Positions 15,973-24,997 are shown, counted from the first letter of the stretch. The stretch is 64,000 bases of DNA from Pseudonocardia phyllosphaerae (GCF_046546475.1 NZ_JBKGXS010000001.1:248001-312000), one strand, 5' to 3'. Program-made: numbers and translations. Notes: generated by a model from the sequence alone, not told the origin.

Positions 15973-17382
15973 GTGGGTCGCAGGCATCGCCGGTCGGACC
16001 GCAGCACCCGGCGGATCGCCGTCGTGGCGGTCGTCGTCGCCGCGCTGGCGTCGCTGTTCGGGGCGGTCGCGCTGGCCGGGCCGGGCTCGCCGGGCCGGTT
16101 CGGGCTGGGGCCCGCCGCGGCCACCTATCCGCCGGTCCCGGTGCCGTCGTTGCAGCCGCTGACGCCGACCGCGCCCGTGCCGACCGCGGCCGGGCTGAGC
16201 CGGACGCTGTCGCCGCTGCTGTCCAAGCCGGGGCTCGGGGACGTCACCGGCGTCGTCATGGACTCGGCGTCGCCGCGCACCGCGCCGCCGCTGTGGGAGC
16301 GGAACGGCTCCCAGCCGATGCTCCCGGCGTCGACGACGAAGCTGCTCACCGCCGCGTCGGTGCTGCTCACCCTGAACCCGAGCGACCGGATCCTCACCCG
16401 GGTCGTGCCCGGCCCGACGCCGGACTCGGTGGTGCTGATCGGCAGCGGCGACCCCTCGCTCACCGCGCAGCACGCCCCGCAGACCGGGCTCTACCCCGAG
16501 CCCGCCCGGATCGACGCCCTCGCCGACCAGGTCCGCAAGGCGGTGAAGCAGCCGGTGCGGACGGTCTTCACCGACACCAGCGCCTGGAGCGGTCCGCCGG
16601 AGGCCGCAGGCTGGGACAGCACCAACACCACCGACGGCACCGTCCCGACGATGACCCCGCTGATGCTCGACGGCGGCCGGATCGACCCGAACGACCAGGA
16701 GGGACAGCGTTCGCCGGACCCGGCGGGCGCCGCGGGCAAGGCGCTGGCCACCGCACTGGGCGCGAGCGACGTGCAGGAGGGGAAGGCGGCGAAGAACGCG
16801 CCGACCCTCGGCGAGGTCTCGTCCCCGCCGGTCGCGAGCCTGATCGAGTACATGCTGACGGCGTCGGACAACGTCACCGCCGAGGCGCTGGCCCGCCAGG
16901 TCGCCATCAGCCGCGAGGGCACCCCGACCTTCGACGGCGCCGCGAAGGCGGTCACCGAGTCGCTGGTCCAGGCCGGCTACGACGTCCGCGGGCTGTCCCT
17001 GCACGACGGCTCCGGCCTGTCCCGGGACAACCGCATCCCCGCCCGGCTGCTGGGCTCCGTGCTGGCCTCGGCGGCGGCGCAGTCGGCCAGCCCGACCGAC
17101 GTCCAGTACCTGCGCCCGATCCTCACCGGGCTGCCCGTCGCCGGCGGCAGCGGCACGCTGCTCGACCGGTTCACCGGCGGCAGCTCCGTCGCCGGGCGCG
17201 GGGTCGTGCGGGCGAAGACGGGCACGCTGTCCGGGGCATCCGGGCTGGCCGGGGTCACCACCGACGTCGACGGCAGGCTGCTGGTGTTCGCGCTGATGTC
17301 CAACGGCACCTCGCCCACCGAGGCCCGTCCGGAGCTGGACGCCGTCGCCGCGTCGCTGAGCCGCTGCGGCTGCCGCGGCTGA
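15973..17382 (+). CDS. dacB: D-alanyl-D-alanine carboxypeptidase/endopeptidase (PBP4 type)
   Basis: A 469-residue class C low-molecular-mass penicillin-binding protein that trims peptidoglycan peptides outside the membrane. A basic N-terminus and one hydrophobic segment (VVAVVVAALASLFGAVALAG) act as signal anchor. Active-site motifs: ASTTK (Ser120/Lys123), SDN in TASDNVTAEAL and KTG in RAKTGTLSG (Lys415). The GTG at 15973 is chosen because AGGAGG (15963-15968) is spaced correctly; the open frame extends 30 codons further upstream without a better site. The C-terminus has a CGCRG cysteine pair. Confidence 0.93.
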   Translation: MGRRHRRSDRSTRRIAVVAVVVAALASLFGAVALAGPGSPGRFGLGPAAATYPPVPVPSLQPLTPTAPVPTAAGLSRTLSPLLSKPGLGDVTGVVMDSASPRTAPPLWERNGSQPMLPASTTKLLTAASVLLTLNPSDRILTRVVPGPTPDSVVLIGSGDPSLTAQHAPQTGLYPEPARIDALADQVRKAVKQPVRTVFTDTSAWSGPPEAAGWDSTNTTDGTVPTMTPLMLDGGRIDPNDQEGQRSPDPAGAAGKALATALGASDVQEGKAAKNAPTLGEVSSPPVASLIEYMLTASDNVTAEALARQVAISREGTPTFDGAAKAVTESLVQAGYDVRGLSLHDGSGLSRDNRIPARLLGSVLASAAAQSASPTDVQYLRPILTGLPVAGGSGTLLDRFTGGSSVAGRGVVRAKTGTLSGASGLAGVTTDVDGRLLVFALMSNGTSPTEARPELDAVAASLSRCGCRG

Positions 17383-17443
17383 GCCCGTTCCCGGCGTCCT
17401 CGCCGCGCCGCGCGCGACCCCCGGCCGCGGGTAGCGTGGCCGC

Positions 17444-18556
17444 ATGCAGCCCGACGCGACCGGCCCTGTCAGCCCGAGCGCGCGCGGCAGCGTGTCCGCG
17501 CCGCCACGGTCCGGCGGGCGGACCGACCGCGGCCTGCCGGTGAACTGGACCCTCGCCGCCGCCACCGCCGCCCGGCTGGTGCCCGCCGGACCGCGGACCA
17601 GCCCGGCCGAGGCGAACGAGCTGGTGGAGCGGCTGCGGGTCGACTCCGCGGCCGCCGAGGGCCACGTCCGGGACGTCACCGGGATGGGGCACGGGCTGCC
17701 GCTGCTGCCCGCCGACGTCGTCGACCGGCCGGCCTGGGCCCGTGCCGCCGTCATGGGCATGGACGCGCTGACCTCCGACGCCGAGCTGCCCGCCACCCCG
17801 CGTGTGATGCGGGCGGTCACCGAGACCGGGGCCGGGGTGCAGCTGGGTGCGCTGCTGGCCTACATGGGTGGTCGCGTGCTCGGCCAGTACGACCCGTTCG
17901 GCGGGGCCGACGGCGCCGGGCGGCTCATGCTCGTGGCGCCGAACGTGCACGCCGCCCGCGCCGCCCTCGACGTCGACGGGCCGCAGTTCGGTCTGTGGGT
18001 GTGCCTGCACGAGGCCACCCACCGGCTGCAGTTCACCGCGGTGCCGTGGCTGCGGGACTTCTTCGCCGACCAGGTCACCCGGCTGCTGTCGCTGCAGGAG
18101 CCCGACACCGCCAAGCTCGGCAGGCTGCCCGAGGCGATCCGCGCGCTGCGTGCCGAGTCCGGGGACAAGCGCGACGTGCTGGCCCTGGTGGAGCTGCTGC
18201 AGGGCCCCGAGCAGCGGCAGGTGCTGGACCGGCTGCTCGCGCTGTCGACGCTGCTGGAGGGACACGCCGACCACGTCATGGACGCGGCCGGGCCCGCGGT
18301 GGTGCCGGACGTCGCGACGATCCGGGCGCGCTTCACCGAGCGCCGGCGCGGTGGCGGGTTCCTCGACCGGCTGCTGCGCACCCTGCTCGGGGTCGAGGCG
18401 AAGATGCGCCAGTACGCCGTCGGCGCCGCGTTCTGCCGGGAGGTCGACGCCGCCGTCGGGATGGCGGGGCTGAATCGCGTCTGGGAGTCCCCGGAGACCC
18501 TGCCGACCCGCGCCGAGCTCGCGACGCCCGCGGACTGGCTGCGCCGGGTCGGCTGA
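17444..18556 (+). CDS. Zinc-dependent metalloprotease-like protein (DUF2342)
   Basis: A 370-residue member of the actinobacterial DUF2342 family, sometimes labelled coenzyme-F420-associated hydrolase. A HEATHRLQF motif (HExxH) with a downstream Glu in STLLEGHADHVMD gives a plausible zinc site. The family sits next to dacB, tilS and hpt in many actinomycetes, as here. TAGCGT (17432-17437) lies 6 nt before the ATG, so a leaderless mRNA is likely. The tilS gene begins 7 nt after its stop. Substrate unknown; the proteolytic activity is predicted, not established. Confidence 0.88.
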   Translation: MQPDATGPVSPSARGSVSAPPRSGGRTDRGLPVNWTLAAATAARLVPAGPRTSPAEANELVERLRVDSAAAEGHVRDVTGMGHGLPLLPADVVDRPAWARAAVMGMDALTSDAELPATPRVMRAVTETGAGVQLGALLAYMGGRVLGQYDPFGGADGAGRLMLVAPNVHAARAALDVDGPQFGLWVCLHEATHRLQFTAVPWLRDFFADQVTRLLSLQEPDTAKLGRLPEAIRALRAESGDKRDVLALVELLQGPEQRQVLDRLLALSTLLEGHADHVMDAAGPAVVPDVATIRARFTERRRGGGFLDRLLRTLLGVEAKMRQYAVGAAFCREVDAAVGMAGLNRVWESPETLPTRAELATPADWLRRVG

Positions 18557-18563
18557 GCCGCGC

Positions 18564-19670
18564 ATGGGTTCGTCCGCGGACGCGCGCCGGCGGGTCGAGC
18601 GGGCGGTGCGGGACGCGCTGGCCGCGGCCGGCGGCGGCGTCCCGGTCGTCGGCTGCTCCGGCGGCGCCGACTCCACCGCGCTGGTGCTCGCCGTGCGCGC
18701 GGTGACCGAGGGCCCGGTGCACGCCGCGATCGTCGACCACGGGCTGCAGGACGGTTCCGCGGAACGCTCCGCGGAGCTGGCCGACCGGCTCGGGAGCCGG
18801 GGGATCACCGCGGCGGTGCACCCGGTCGTCGTCGACGGCGGGGGTGGGGTCGAGGCGGCCGCCCGCCGCGCCCGCTACGCCGCGCTGGCCGCCGCGCGTC
18901 CCGGCCCCGCGTCGCCGGTGCTGCTCGGCCACACCCTCGACGACCAGGCCGAGACGGTGCTGCTCGGCCTCGGCCGCGGCTCCGGGGCCCGCTCGCTGGC
19001 GGGGATGCGCACCTGGTCGGCGCCGTGGCTGCGCCCGCTGCTGGGGCTGCGCCGGGCCGACACCGTCGCGGCCTGCGCCGAGGCCGGTGTCGCGACCTGG
19101 GACGACCCGCACAACCACGACCCGCGTTTCGTCCGGGCCCGGCTGCGCGCCGAGGCCCTCCCGCTGCTCGACGACGTCCTCGGCGGCGGCGTCCCGGCCG
19201 CCCTGGCCCGCACCGCCGCCCAGCTCCGCGACGACGACGACGCGTTGTCGGCCTGGGCCGCGCAGGTGCTCGCAGCAGCGCAGTGCGCCGGCCCCGGCAC
19301 CGACGGTCACGACGACTACCCGGACCAGGTGACGGGCGGGGGTGATTCCGGTTACTGCGAGGTATCCCCGGGGTGCTCCGGGACCGCGCCGGACGGCCTC
19401 GGCCGGGCCCCCGGGCAGCAGACCGGGACCGCGCTGGAGGTGGCCCCGCTGGCGGACGTCCCGGCCGCCGTACGACGCCGGGTCCTGCGGGAATGGCTCA
19501 CCGGGCTCGGTGCGCGGGGGCTCACCGACGAGCGGCTGCGGGCCTGCGACGACCTCGTCGGCGCCTGGCGCGGGCAGGGCGGGCCCGCCCTGGGCGGCGG
19601 GTTGGAGCTGACCCGGGCCCGTGGCAGGCTCACGGTGCGCCGTCGCACGTGGGGGCGCGACCAGCAGTGA
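18564..19670 (+). CDS. tilS: tRNA(Ile)-lysidine synthase
   Basis: A 368-residue N-type ATP pyrophosphatase that converts C34 of the CAU-anticodon tRNA-Ile to lysidine so that it reads AUA. The PP-loop SGGADS is near residues 31-36, followed by VDHGLQ and LGHTLDDQAETVLLGLGRGSG. The C-terminal substrate-binding part is present but is interrupted around residues 248-300 by a low-complexity, Gly/Pro/Asp-rich stretch (GTDGHDDYPDQVTGGGDSG and beyond) that looks like an inserted loop. Downstream of the metalloprotease gene and upstream of hpt, as in mycobacteria. Confidence 0.92.
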   Translation: MGSSADARRRVERAVRDALAAAGGGVPVVGCSGGADSTALVLAVRAVTEGPVHAAIVDHGLQDGSAERSAELADRLGSRGITAAVHPVVVDGGGGVEAAARRARYAALAAARPGPASPVLLGHTLDDQAETVLLGLGRGSGARSLAGMRTWSAPWLRPLLGLRRADTVAACAEAGVATWDDPHNHDPRFVRARLRAEALPLLDDVLGGGVPAALARTAAQLRDDDDALSAWAAQVLAAAQCAGPGTDGHDDYPDQVTGGGDSGYCEVSPGCSGTAPDGLGRAPGQQTGTALEVAPLADVPAAVRRRVLREWLTGLGARGLTDERLRACDDLVGAWRGQGGPALGGGLELTRARGRLTVRRRTWGRDQQ

Positions 19671-19697
19671 CGGCCGGACCATGGGGGCGGAGAGCGC

Positions 19698-20258
19698 GTG
19701 TACGACGGGGACATCTCGTCGGTGCTGATCACCGAGGAGCAGGTGCGGGAGAAGACCGCGGAGCTGGCGCGTGAGGTCGCGAAGGACTACGCGGACGTCG
19801 TCTCGCCCGGCGGGGGCTCGGACCTGCTGCTGATCGGCGTGCTGAAGGGCGCGGTCATGTTCATGACCGACTTCGCCCGCGCGCTGCCGGTGCCGGCCCA
19901 GCTCGAGTTCATGGCCGTCAGCTCGTACGGGTCGTCGACGTCGTCGTCGGGTGTGGTGCGGATCCTCAAGGACCTCGACCGCGACATCGCGGGCCGCCAC
20001 GTCCTGATCGTCGAGGACATCATCGACTCCGGCCTGACGCTGAACTGGCTGCGCGGCAACCTGCAGAGCCGCGACCCGGCGTCGCTGGAGGTCGCGACGC
20101 TGCTGCGCAAGCCGGATGCGATCAAGGTCGACGTCCCGGTGCGCTACGTCGGGTTCGACATCCCGAACGAGTTCGTCGTCGGCTACGGCCTGGACTACGC
20201 CGAGCGCTACCGCGACCTGCCCTACATCGGCACCCTGGACCCGAAGGTCTACGCCTGA
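19698..20258 (+). CDS. hpt: Hypoxanthine phosphoribosyltransferase
   Basis: A 186-residue purine salvage enzyme making IMP or GMP from hypoxanthine or guanine and PRPP. The PRPP motif VLIVEDIIDSGLTL and the LLIGVLKGAVMFMTD and VGYGLDYAERYRDLPYIG segments are diagnostic. Start GTG 19698 follows a purine-rich GGGGGCGGAGAG. The last five codons and stop are duplicated immediately downstream (20246-20275). End of the dacB-side gene group; the next gene is convergent. Confidence 0.96.
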   Translation: MYDGDISSVLITEEQVREKTAELAREVAKDYADVVSPGGGSDLLLIGVLKGAVMFMTDFARALPVPAQLEFMAVSSYGSSTSSSGVVRILKDLDRDIAGRHVLIVEDIIDSGLTLNWLRGNLQSRDPASLEVATLLRKPDAIKVDVPVRYVGFDIPNEFVVGYGLDYAERYRDLPYIGTLDPKVYA

Positions 20259-20275
20259 CAGGTCTACGCCTGATA
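20246..20275 (+). repeat. 15-bp tandem duplication across the hpt stop codon
   Basis: GGTCTACGCCTGACA (20246-20260) is followed at once by GGTCTACGCCTGATA (20261-20275), 14 of 15 identical; both copies contain the terminal Val-Tyr-Ala codons and TGA in the same phase. Confidence 0.9.
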
Positions 20276-20304
20276 GGGCCCCGCCGGACCCGGTCGCTGT
20301 GTGC

Positions 20305-21435
20305 TCAGCGCAGGGCCGGGCCCGCCGACGGGGTGGCCAGGGTGCGCGGGTCGACCCCCCGCGGCGTCGTCGTGAACCCGGAGCCCCGGGCCAGGGTCAG
20401 CCCGGCCGGGCCGTCGGTGCGCTGCGCGTAGGCGACGGCCTTTGCCAGGTCGGAGTACTCGATGCTGGTCCGGCCGTCGGTCGTGGTCAGGCTGGACAGG
20501 ATCCCGAGGGCACGCCCGCTCGCGTCGAGCAGCGGGCCGCCGGACTCCCCGGCGACGCCCTTGCGCAGCGTGGACACCTCGTGGCCCCAGCCGCCGCCGA
20601 CCTCGTCGGAGACGGTGCCCGCGCGCGGGGCCACCGTGCGGACGCCGCGGGCGCCGGGCGGGTTCGCCAGGCCGTAGACCTGGGCGCCGGTGGCGAGCGC
20701 GCCCGGGTGCACCCCGGTCGGCCCGCCGAAGAACGGCACGGCCGCCCCGGCCGACGACGCGGCCCCCTTCGGCAGCTCGACCAGCGCGAAGTCGTTGTAG
20801 GCGCAGGTGTCGGCGTTGCGCTCGTGCCGGTGCTGCATGGTGTTCCAGGAGCTCCAGGCGAGCTTGCCGGTGACGGCGCGGCCGCGGCCGTGCACGAGCA
20901 CCGGCGTGCCGAGCGGGGCGGTGGCGGAGGTGCAGCCGTCGATCTCGTCCTCGTCGCCGGTGCCCGCGCAGTGCGCGGCCTGGCCGAGGTAGGTCTTCCC
21001 GCCCGCGGTGAACACGAAGCCCGCGGTGCACAGCCCCGCACCGGAGGTCTCGGTGACCGTGCCGGGACCGATCGCACCCGGTCCTGCGGCGACGGCGGGC
21101 GCCGCGGCCGGCGCGGGCGAGGCCGCAGGTGCGGGAGCCGTCGCAGCGGGCAGTGCAGCGGGCACTGCTGCGGGCGATGCAGCCGGGGCTGCAGGCGCCA
21201 CGGCGGGCAGTGCTGCCGGAGATGCCACGGCGGGCAGTGCTGCCGGAGACGCAGCGGGGAGTGCTGCGGCAGGCAGGGCCTGGGTGGTCGCGGCGGCGCC
21301 GACGGCGACGGTCGGTGCGGGGGTCGCGGCGGGATGCTGCGGTGTGGTGAGCACGGCGACGCCCGCCGACGCGGCCAGCCCGAGGGCCAGCAGTGCCGCC
21401 CTCCGGCGGGGACCGGACCCCACGCGACCCACCAT
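20305..21435 (-). CDS. Secreted trypsin-like serine protease
   Basis: A 376-residue exported chymotrypsin-fold protease. A twin-arginine-like basic stretch and hydrophobic segment (GPRRRAALLALGLAASAGVAVL) form the signal. Next comes an about 80-residue Ala/Pro-rich linker made of imperfect ALPAV/ASPA repeats, then the catalytic domain with His in GQAAHCAG, Asp in YNDFALVEL and Ser in GVAGESGGPLL. Cysteine pairs suit an extracellular enzyme. ATG 21435 has GGAGAGG at 8 nt. No clear propeptide or partner is visible; the linker probably spans the cell wall. Confidence 0.88.
   Translation of the reverse strand: MVGRVGSGPRRRAALLALGLAASAGVAVLTTPQHPAATPAPTVAVGAAATTQALPAAALPAASPAALPAVASPAALPAVAPAAPAASPAAVPAALPAATAPAPAASPAPAAAPAVAAGPGAIGPGTVTETSGAGLCTAGFVFTAGGKTYLGQAAHCAGTGDEDEIDGCTSATAPLGTPVLVHGRGRAVTGKLAWSSWNTMQHRHERNADTCAYNDFALVELPKGAASSAGAAVPFFGGPTGVHPGALATGAQVYGLANPPGARGVRTVAPRAGTVSDEVGGGWGHEVSTLRKGVAGESGGPLLDASGRALGILSSLTTTDGRTSIEYSDLAKAVAYAQRTDGPAGLTLARGSGFTTTPRGVDPRTLATPSAGPALR
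21198..21251 (-). repeat. 27-bp tandem repeat in the protease linker
   Basis: Two adjacent 27-bp units (21198-21224, 21225-21251) differ at one base and encode the nonapeptide repeat ASPAALPAV; degenerate copies flank them. Confidence 0.85.
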
Positions 21436-21774
21436 GCGATCCGCCTCTCCCCGACTGCCTACGGATCGATCGGGTGCGCACCGTGCGCGATGCGGCACCG
21501 ACCGTGTGTGCCCGTAGTTCTCCCACACCGCCCGGAAGCAGTGTGCGGCGGGACACCCGCCTGCGGGAACCCGGCAGGTCGATGAGACGTTGTGCGGTCT
21601 GGTGGCCCGGCGTGGCCACCGCCAGGTGGTCCGCCCGGCACGGAATTCCCTGCGTGGGGCTATCCTGGCGGGTCAGGGCCGACCGGCGGAGCAAGGCATC
21701 CGTGCACAGCACCGGTCGTCGACTCCGCCGTGAACCACTCTCGGGAAGGTGAAGGCCGCGCAGGCCGACGTTGC
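21436..21774. other. Divergent intergenic region, protease/ftsH
   Basis: No credible gene here. It holds the ftsH -10 box (21661-21666), a possible alternative in-frame ftsH GTG at 21730 and the ribosome site of the protease gene at its left edge. Confidence 0.6.
21661..21666 (+). promoter_or_regulatory. ftsH -10 element
   Basis: TATCCT following GTGGGGC; it would give an about 100-nt leader before the ATG at 21775 and could drive the folate genes. A matching -35 is not clear. Confidence 0.45.
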
Positions 21775-24321
21775 ATGGACCGCAAGCGACTGCTCCGCAA
21801 CCCGCTGATCTGGATCCTCGTCGCGCTCCTGGTCTATCTCGGGTTCAGCTCGCTGTTCGACGACACCAACGGGTACGTCGAGAAGCCGACGTCGGTCGCG
21901 CTCACCCAGATCCGGGAGGGCAACGTCGCCGGAGCCCTGATCGAGGACCGCGAACAGCAGCTGAAGCTGACCCTGGCACGGCCGATCGACGGCAACGTGA
22001 CCCAGATCATCACCCAGTACCCGGCGCAGATCTCCGGACAGATCTTCGACGAGCTGGGCAAGGTCCAGGGGATCGGCCAGTACGACACGGTCGTCCACCA
22101 GGACTCGTTCCTGTCCACGCTGCTGATCACGATGATCCCGCTCGCGCTGGTGCTCATCGTGCTGTTCTGGTTCCTGAACAACGCCCAGGGCGGCGGGAAC
22201 CGGGTGATGAGCTTCGGCAAGTCCAAGGCGAAACAGCTCACCAAGGACATGCCGAAGACCACGTTCGCCGATGTGGCCGGGGCCGACGAGGCCGTCGAAG
22301 AGCTGTACGAGATCAAGGACTTCCTGCAGAACCCGAGCCGCTACCAGGCCCTCGGCGCGAAGATCCCCAAGGGCGTGCTGCTCTACGGCCCGCCCGGTAC
22401 CGGTAAAACGCTGCTGGCCCGCGCGGTCGCCGGCGAGGCCGGGGTGCCGTTCTACTCGATCTCCGGATCGGACTTCGTCGAGATGTTCGTCGGTGTCGGC
22501 GCCTCCCGGGTCCGCGACCTGTTCGAGCAGGCCAAGCAGAACGCGCCCTGCATCATCTTCGTCGACGAGATCGACGCGGTCGGCCGCCAGCGCGGCGCAG
22601 GCCTCGGCGGCGGGCACGACGAGCGCGAGCAGACCCTGAACCAGCTGCTCGTCGAGATGGACGGCTTCGACGCCCGCGGCGGGATCATCCTGATCGCCGC
22701 GACGAACCGCCCGGACATCCTCGACCCGGCGCTGCTGCGCCCGGGCCGGTTCGACCGTCAGATCCCGGTCGCCGCCCCGGACCTCGCCGGCCGCCGCGCG
22801 ATCCTCGCCGTCCACGCCAAGGACAAGCCGTTCGCCGCCGACGTCGACTTCGAGGCCCTGGCCAAGCGCACCGTCGGCATGTCCGGCGCGGACCTGGCGA
22901 ACGTCGTCAACGAGGCGGCGCTGCTGACCGCCCGCGAGGGCGCCACCCAGATCACCGGTGCGGCGCTGGAGGAGTCGGTCGACCGCGTCGTCGGCGGCCC
23001 GCGGCGGAAGTCGAAGATCGTCTCCGACCAGGAGAAGAAGCTCACCGCCTACCACGAGGGCGGGCACGCGCTGGCCGCGTGGGCGATGCCGGACCTCGAG
23101 CCGGTCTACAAGCTCACGATCCTGCCGCGCGGGCGCACCGGCGGGCACGCGCTCGTCGTCCCGGAGGACGACAAGGGCCTCATGACCCGCGCCGAGATGA
23201 TCGCCCGGCTGGTGTTCGCAATGGGCGGGCGCTCGGCCGAGGAGCTGGTGTTCCACGAGCCGACGACCGGTGCGTCGTCCGACATCGACCAGGCCACGAA
23301 GATCGCCCGCGCGATGGTCACCGAGTACGGCATGAGCGCCAAGCTGGGCGCCGTCCGCTACGGCCGCGAGCAGGGTGATCCGTTCCTCGGTCGCTCGATG
23401 GGCAACCAGGCGGACTACTCGCTCGAGGTCGCCCACGAGATCGACGAGGAGGTGCGCAAGCTGATCGAGGCCGCGCACACCGAGGCGTGGGAGATCCTCA
23501 ACACCTACCGCGACGTGCTCGACGACCTGGTCCGCGAGCTCCTGGACAAGGAGACGCTGAACCGCCGCGACCTGGAGCGCATCTTCGGGTCGGTGGAGAA
23601 GCGGCCGCGGATCACCGCGTTCAACGACTTCGGTGAGCGCACGCCTTCGGACAAGCCGCCGATCAAGACGCGGGCCGAGCTGGCCCGCGAGCGCGGCGAG
23701 CTCCCTCCCGCCGAGGAGGACCGCACCCCGGCGCCGGTCGGCTCCGGAGCGACCAACGGCCACGGTGAGTCCGCTGGACTGCCCGGCTCGTCGCCGTTCC
23801 CGGCGGGCGGGTCGGCACCGGCGCGCCCGGACGCCCCGAACGACGGCGGCTACGGCAACGACGGAAGCCACGGCACGAACGGCAGCCACGGCACGAACGG
23901 CCACTCCGGCAACGGGAACGGCTCCGGGAACGGCTCCGGGAACGGCACGGGCAACGGGGCCGGGACGGGCTACGGCAGCGGTGCCTCGGGTGCCGGTGCA
24001 CGTCCGGCAGGCCCGCCGCAGGGCGGGCAGCAGGATCCGTCCGGGCCGCAGGCCCCCGCGGGCCGGCAGCCCGGCCCCGGTGGCTACCCGCCGCCCCCGG
24101 CCGTTCAGCCGAACTACGGGGCACCGGCGGACTGGCGTCCGGCGACCACCCCGCACGGCCAGACCTGGCCGCCGGCCAACTGGGCAGGCGACCAGCACGG
24201 CGGGCGTCCTGACGGCGGGCAGCACCGCCAGGAGGACCGGGGCCGGACGGACCCGGACGCGCGCAACGACGACCCGCGGGGCACGAACCCGGAGGCGGGA
24301 CACCCGGAGGCAGGACACTGA
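21775..24321 (+). CDS. ftsH: ATP-dependent zinc metalloprotease FtsH
   Basis: An 848-residue membrane-bound AAA protease degrading misfolded membrane and regulatory proteins. Order of parts: first membrane segment (about 9-25), periplasmic domain, second membrane segment (about 118-140), AAA module with Walker A GPPGTGKT (about 205-212), Walker B IIFVDEIDAVG, second region of homology ATNRPDILDPALLRPGRFD, and the zinc site HEGGH (about 427-431) with its downstream Asp. From about residue 650 comes an about 200-residue disordered tail rich in Gly, Asn, Ser and Pro. ATG 21775 agrees with the start of homologues (MDRKRLL). Its stop overlaps the proposed CTG of folE. Confidence 0.97.
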   Translation: MDRKRLLRNPLIWILVALLVYLGFSSLFDDTNGYVEKPTSVALTQIREGNVAGALIEDREQQLKLTLARPIDGNVTQIITQYPAQISGQIFDELGKVQGIGQYDTVVHQDSFLSTLLITMIPLALVLIVLFWFLNNAQGGGNRVMSFGKSKAKQLTKDMPKTTFADVAGADEAVEELYEIKDFLQNPSRYQALGAKIPKGVLLYGPPGTGKTLLARAVAGEAGVPFYSISGSDFVEMFVGVGASRVRDLFEQAKQNAPCIIFVDEIDAVGRQRGAGLGGGHDEREQTLNQLLVEMDGFDARGGIILIAATNRPDILDPALLRPGRFDRQIPVAAPDLAGRRAILAVHAKDKPFAADVDFEALAKRTVGMSGADLANVVNEAALLTAREGATQITGAALEESVDRVVGGPRRKSKIVSDQEKKLTAYHEGGHALAAWAMPDLEPVYKLTILPRGRTGGHALVVPEDDKGLMTRAEMIARLVFAMGGRSAEELVFHEPTTGASSDIDQATKIARAMVTEYGMSAKLGAVRYGREQGDPFLGRSMGNQADYSLEVAHEIDEEVRKLIEAAHTEAWEILNTYRDVLDDLVRELLDKETLNRRDLERIFGSVEKRPRITAFNDFGERTPSDKPPIKTRAELARERGELPPAEEDRTPAPVGSGATNGHGESAGLPGSSPFPAGGSAPARPDAPNDGGYGNDGSHGTNGSHGTNGHSGNGNGSGNGSGNGTGNGAGTGYGSGASGAGARPAGPPQGGQQDPSGPQAPAGRQPGPGGYPPPPAVQPNYGAPADWRPATTPHGQTWPPANWAGDQHGGRPDGGQHRQEDRGRTDPDARNDDPRGTNPEAGHPEAGH
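23866..23949 (+). repeat. Short tandem repeats in the ftsH tail
   Basis: An 18-bp unit AGCCACGGCACGAACGGC is present twice head to tail (23866-23883, 23884-23901; peptide SHGTNG), and the 12-bp unit GGGAACGGCTCC is present twice plus a variant (23914-23949; peptide GNGS). Confidence 0.85.
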
Positions 24322-24995
24322 GCACGACGACCGACGGCACCCCCACCAACGGTCAGGTGACCGACGGCAGGCCCGCCCCGGTGCGCTCGTCCGCGGTGGC
24401 GGCCGGGGTGACCCAGGCCGTGCCGGACGGGGTCGACCTCGACCGGGCCGAGCGGGCGGTGCGGGAGCTGCTGCTCGCGGTCGGGGAGAACCCGGACCGT
24501 GAGGGCCTCAAGGAGACCCCGGCCCGCGTCGCGCGCGCCTACGGCGAGATCTTCGCCGGGCTGTTCGTGAACCCGGACTCGGTGCTGGAAAAGACGTTCG
24601 ACGAGGGCCACGGCGAGCTCGTCCTGGTCAAGGACATCCCGATGTTCTCGACCTGCGAGCACCACCTGGTGCCCTTCCACGGCGTCGCGCACGTCGGCTA
24701 CATCCCGGCGGTCGACGGCCAGGTCACCGGCCTGTCCAAGATCGCCCGCGTGGTCGACCTGTACGCGAAGCGCCCGCAGGTGCAGGAGCGGCTCACCGCC
24801 CAGATCGCCGACGCGCTGGTGCGCAAGCTGAACCCGCGCGCGGTGATCGTCGTGCTGGAGGCCGAGCACCTCTGCATGGCGATGCGCGGCGTCCGCAAGC
24901 CGGGCTCGCGCACCACCACCTCGGCCGTGCGCGGACTGTTCAAGAGCTCGGCCTCCTCCCGCGCGGAGGCACTGTCCCTGATCAGGGGGGCCTGA
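24318..24995 (+). CDS. folE: GTP cyclohydrolase I
   Basis: First enzyme of tetrahydrofolate synthesis, converting GTP to dihydroneopterin triphosphate. Zinc and active-site residues are in MFSTCEHHLVPFHG and the later EAEHLCMAMRG; QVTGLSKIARVVD and the C-terminal SSSRAE-like end are typical. I place the start at CTG 24318: GGAGG (24306-24310) is 7 nt before it, it overlaps the ftsH stop as CTGA, and the resulting N-terminus (STTTDGTPTNG) is ordinary. The first conventional start is GTG 24357, which has no ribosome site and would give a 212-residue protein. Coupled to folP downstream. Confidence 0.93.
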   Translation: MSTTTDGTPTNGQVTDGRPAPVRSSAVAAGVTQAVPDGVDLDRAERAVRELLLAVGENPDREGLKETPARVARAYGEIFAGLFVNPDSVLEKTFDEGHGELVLVKDIPMFSTCEHHLVPFHGVAHVGYIPAVDGQVTGLSKIARVVDLYAKRPQVQERLTAQIADALVRKLNPRAVIVVLEAEHLCMAMRGVRKPGSRTTTSAVRGLFKSSASSRAEALSLIRGA

Positions 24996-24997
24996 CC

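Noticed and set aside
21730..21774. GTG 21730 as the start of ftsH
   Set aside because: It would add 15 charged residues before the MDRKRLL start typical of homologues; still possible but less likely.
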